Part shown: positions 60,481-64,000 of the stretch, in pieces | Layout of the letters: every line of letters starts with the position of its first letter | Position numbering within the stretch: position 1 is the stretch's first letter | Origin: Blastobasis lacticolella | Lineage: Eukaryota > Arthropoda > Insecta > Lepidoptera > Blastobasidae | NCBI GenBank assembly: GCA_905147135.1 | Contig: LR990045.1 | Location: 13,430,173-13,494,172, forward strand | Length of the DNA stretch: 64,000 nucleotides | Direction of reading: 5' to 3' | Translations under genes and position numbers: made by a program | The notes under the pieces: model-generated | The model's input: the letters and a program-made list of their open reading frames with translations, nothing else | What the model was told of the DNA's origin: nothing | Database searches by the model: none

Positions 60481-60914
60481 TGTGGCTGTAGTATTACGAC
60501 CACCAAACAAAAAGTACCAAAATAATTGAAAAATGATGATATTTATTTAAGGTCAATGTGACGTTAGGCTTCTCATCTTTGTTTTGACTAGCAAACCTTA
60601 TTTTTGATCAGGTAGCCTTGAAAATGTAACCTGATGGAACCACAACTAACATCTTCAGATTGATTTCTAGACCCAGATATTATTTTTTATTAAAAATAGG
60701 TATAACGTGTTAAGGACGTTATGCTTTCATAACAATTTCCGATAATGACGCCTTGCTTTAAGGGCATTTTTATTTGCGGACGATTTGCTCCCTGTCTTTC
60801 TTCCGTGTGGACATTTTTATTGTACGGACTTTGTGATTTGAGGACTAAATGCCGATAAGGACATTTTGCTCTGAGAACCACCCACTCCAAATTGAACTTT
60901 TCCTCTTTATAATA

Positions 60915-61120
60915 TACTAGTGGACCCGGCGCGACTTCGTACGCGTACACCTATTTTACCCTTACCTACCCTTTTTTTCTTACTTAAAAACCTTCCTCTT
61001 GAATCACTCTATCTATTAAAAAAAACCGCATCAAAATCCGTTGCGTAGTTTCAAAGATTTAAGCATACAAAGGGACATAGGGACAGAGAAAGCGACTTTG
61101 TTTTATACTATGTAGTGAAG
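60915..61120. repeat. Dispersed repeat (GGCGCGACTTCGT ... TTTTATACTATGTAGTGA)
   Basis: From ACCCGGCGCGACTTCGTACG to ACCGCATCAAAATCCGTTGC, GTAGTTTCAAAGATTTAAGC, and ending GACTTTGTTTTATACTATGT. A well-known type of lepidopteran interspersed repeat (from memory). Non-coding. Confidence 0.55.
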
Positions 61121-61737
61121 TACCTAGTACTGTAAAACTGACAATATGAACGTGATATAAAATTTATCACAATTGAAAACATTTTTGTAATCGCTTTTGC
61201 TAAACTTTATGTAATACATAATATCTAACACCCTTATTAATAAACATAGACTAAAGTAGTAGTAACTTTACTCCAAGTATTAGACCAGTATTAACGAATT
61301 TCAATATTATTAACGTGGTGTAAGGTATGAGTAGCGCTAATCCGACTCTACTCTCGGAATAAAAGTTACATCTACAGGTAGGCCTGCTGGAAGAGATTTC
61401 TTCTTAGAAATAAGTAGTGCCTGTTGTGTCGTCTTTAATTTTGTATACTTTATATTGTGTGCAATAAATTGTTAAATAAAATAAAATAAATAAATAATAC
61501 ACCTCGGTGTTACCTAGTTTAGCGATAGAGTAAGGACGAAGTAGTGTGTGATCTATGGCGTAATTTGACATTTGTAACCGAACGGCCATTTTGAAATTTT
61601 CTGAATCTATTGCTGTTCTCTGGTTTTAGTTCGGAGTTCATAGTTTGTGTGATTTTGGTTTCGAAAAGGTTTTGGTTGTACTAATTATTAAAGATTTTCG
61701 AAATATAATTTCAAGATCGTACCAGGGTTCATAGTTT

Positions 61738-63074
61738 AGTCTAGGAATTTCCATTTGTCGCTGTGTAAATGACCATGAAGGTAACCTGTTATACGACGAC
61801 CGCGCGGTAAAGAAGAGATGGCGCTCGTATTTCCACGAGCTACTGAATAAGCAGCATAAATGGTGGTGTCTCACACCATGAAGCTCTTCGAACGCATTTC
61901 GGATTGTCAGTATGGGTTTCGGCCGGGTTGTGGGACCATGGACCCCGTATTTGCCCTAAGAACTCTCATGGAGGGATACAGATCAAGGAGCACGCCCCTG
62001 TATTTCCTGTTTCTGGACATGCAGAAGGCCTTTGGCTGTGTCCCTCGTGAGATGATCTGGAGGGCGTTGCAGTCCAAGTCAGTACCTGACATGTACCGCG
62101 TACCGTATTGGCACTATCCGAGACATGTACCGCGATTCTGATTCCATAATTAGGACTGCTGCTGGCGATACCAACCCTTTCCCGATTACCGTTGGGGTAC
62201 ACCAGGGCTCTGTGCTCAGCCCACTTCTGTTCAATGTGATATTAGGCGTACTGTCAGACAGCATCCGAGACTATCATGAGGTACATCCGTGGCTACTAAT
62301 GTATGCTGACGATATCGCGTTGACAGACTCTGACAAGGGGCGTCTTGTCCAACGGGTGGAAAAGTGGAAGGAGTCGCTTGAGAACGGCGGTCTGAAGATA
62401 AATGTGGCGAAGACAGAAAACCCCCCCTAGCCATCCGCATAGGTGAAGAGGGGGTCAAACGAACGGATCAGGCCAGATACCTGGGGTCGGTACTAAGCGC
62501 AACTGGTGGAATATCCGCGGCTTGGGCCAAATGGCGGGAGGTGACGGCTGTCATTTGTGACCCCAAGATGCCGATGAAACTGAAGGGATAGGTGTACAAG
62601 ACCATTATTAGACCTGTTCTCTTATACGGCTGCGAGACTTGGCCTCTACTAGAGCAACACAAGCAGGAGTTTGCGAGTCAAAGAAATGAAGATGCTGTGG
62701 TGGATGTGTGGGCTTTCCCGCAAATATCGCGAGTGGAGTGCCCACATCCGCGGTAGCCTTTGTGTCCGTGACATCGCAGATAAGCTACAAGAGTGTCGCC
62801 TTCGATGGTATGGCCTCGTCTTGCGCAGACCGGCAAATTATGTGGGGAACAGATGTCTGGCCCTGCCGCCCCCACCAGGCAGGGAAAGGAGAGGCCGGCC
62901 CAAGAAGCGATGGCTGGACGTCGTTAAGAGTGACATGCGTGCCAACGGACTCACTATGAAGGATGCCGAAGACCGAGCAAAGTGGACTGGGAATAGCAGG
63001 AAGGCGGACCCCGGGCACCCGCGTGTAGCGCGGGGGCGCAACCGGGATTTAACGCCGAGATGATGATGATGATG
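61738..63074 (+). mobile_element. RTE-like LINE (subfamily B), nested in the Harbinger element
   Basis: Imperfect 17-bp duplication ACCAGGGTTCATAGTTT (61721) / ACCAGGTTCCATAGTTT (63075). RT blocks: HTMKLFERI, YGFRPGCGTMDPVFALRTLM, FLDMQKAFGCVPREMIWRAL, GVHQGSVLSPLLFNV, YADD (62302-62313) and ENGGLKINVAKTE. Then LRWYGLVLRRPANYVGNRC and GRPKKRWLDVVKSDMRANGL at the C-terminus, ending KADPGHPRVARGRNRDLTPR. The tail is GATGATGATGATGATG. 5'-truncated (no endonuclease) and frameshifted near 62120 and 62430. Confidence 0.88.
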
Positions 63075-63100
63075 ACCAGGTTCCATAGTTTGTGGCGATA

Positions 63101-63347
63101 ATGGATAGAGACTATTACTTGGATGATTTGAGTTTATTGCAAGAATTCCAAAATAACGCTTCCTAGAAGAAGAGTCAAATTTTACAAAACCCGTTACAAT
63201 CCATTAGAAGAACTCGAAGAAACGGAATTTAAGTATAAGTACAGGTTTTCCCGATCTACTGCCATGTTTATAATAGACATGATTCAAAATGATTTATGTG
63301 GAGATGCGAGAGGTGGTCGCATCCCTCCCCATATCAAAGTTTTGAGT
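63101..63347 (+). pseudogene. Harbinger (HARBI1-like) nuclease, first exon with a frameshift
   Basis: The ATG at 63101 gives MDRDYYLDDLSLLQEFQNNA, then a stop at 63164. In the +1 frame from 63156 the protein continues RRRVKFYKTRYNPLEELEE, FKYKYRFSRSTAMFIIDMIQ and GGRIPPHIKVLS up to the donor AGT|GTAAGT at 63348. The YRFS-----I-d-I block is typical of the N-terminus of HARBI1-like nucleases. The catalytic DDE part is not in the window. A one-base shift makes it a pseudogene unless it is a sequencing error. Confidence 0.7.
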
Positions 63348-63640
63348 GTAAGTAGAATATAGGCCCGCGGAGAGGTAGAAGAATGCTTATAGTGCTTATA
63401 ATTTTGAATTTCAAGTGAATTTCAGTTCAAAACTCATTCTTTTTTACTTTAAAATTATTAGGGTTGCCACAGATCACCCACTACTCCAGGCGTAAAGGAC
63501 GCTTTGTTATTCCAAGCTTACTCCCTGATTATTAATAACAACTTTACACCAGACTTACTCCGAGTTTAACCTGAGAGTAACTAGTCTCAGAGTAAGGAAG
63601 GATTAACAACAGAAAAAAGTGTTTTTATTAATAAAGGTGT

Positions 63641-64000
63641 TAGTGTCATACAATAAATATTTATAGTTTTTTTATGTCACCTGATAGATTTTTACATTCT
63701 CTAAATCTACTTTTTATAACAAAAAACCGAACGTATCATATTTGTTAGATAATATGATTATATGAATCCTTGTTATTTAGATTACACGTTCTTTCACCAT
63801 GTAATATACTTACTATAAAGTTAAAAAGATAAATCTGTTATTGTCTTTACTACTTATATAATAGGCCAGTCAAATCTTACATCTAAAACGCAAAACGCGA
63901 TGTAGTGCTGCATTTTTGGTATGTTATTTAGACCCCTTAGGAGAGTGTGGAACAACATTTTGCAAGCAAAAAAAAAATTGTGCTACCTGCGTAATTCGTG
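63641..64000. other. No recognised feature
   Basis: AT-rich unassigned sequence up to the window end. Confidence 0.4.

Larger units (their letters stand above)
61228..63640 (+). mobile_element. PIF/Harbinger-like transposon, carrying a nested RTE
   Basis: The ends are ACACCCTTATTAATAAACA (61228) and the inverse of TTTTATTAATAAAGGTGT (ending 63640), about 18 of 20 bases alike, each next to TA. A further 100 bp on both sides shows weaker inverted likeness (TTACTC, GTGGTGTAA). Inside is the first coding exon of a Harbinger nuclease (63101-63347). An RTE copy is inserted at 61738-63074. The 3' part of the nuclease gene is missing, so the copy is defective. Confidence 0.6.

Overview
The window is AT-rich, intron-bearing and crowded with non-LTR retrotransposon debris (RTE-like, Jockey/CR1-like), tRNA-derived SINEs, short inverted-repeat elements and one LTR element. 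Together with short phased exons in very long introns, this points to an insect, most likely a lepidopteran (inference from the repeat families; no database was searched).

The one convincing host gene lies on the plus strand from 23821 to at least 59095. I can join 19 exons with GT-AG introns and consistent phase into one open frame of 4,869 bp (1,623 codons). It encodes an unusual cyclic-nucleotide-gated (CNG/HCN/EAG superfamily) channel-like protein in which the S1-S6 + C-linker + cyclic-nucleotide-binding-domain (CNBD) unit is repeated in tandem. Three units are visible, a fourth begins in the last exon, and the gene runs off the window. None of the three pore loops has a recognisable K+ (GYG) or CNG-type filter. 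Only repeat 2 keeps a charged S4, and the CNBD phosphate-cassette Glu is replaced in all three. Exon 5 (2,181 bp) spans two repeats without an intron, while repeat 3 is split into about ten small exons.

Layout: 1-23820 holds no recognisable host gene. It contains an old minus-strand LTR (2509-3494), a LINE (about 4330-15225) broken by an insertion at about 6270-8095 (with an 11-bp minisatellite) and by a young non-autonomous LTR element (10307-15000), then RT relics, SINEs and dispersed repeats. 23821-59095 is the channel gene; its introns carry a minus-strand RTE (25091-28045), a Tc1/mariner-like element with long terminal inverted repeats (28234-29447), a 5S-like SINE, several LINE fragments, an RTE with a perfect 16-bp target duplication (39040-40901), MITEs and SINEs. 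59096-64000 holds a minus-strand SINE, a LINE tail and a PIF/Harbinger-like element into which an RTE was inserted.

The most unusual non-coding signal is inside the LTR element: five tandem units of 82-90 nt (13101-13530), each able to fold into a long hairpin. The stem sequences differ between units while largely staying complementary, and the loop is nearly constant. This looks like selection on RNA structure.
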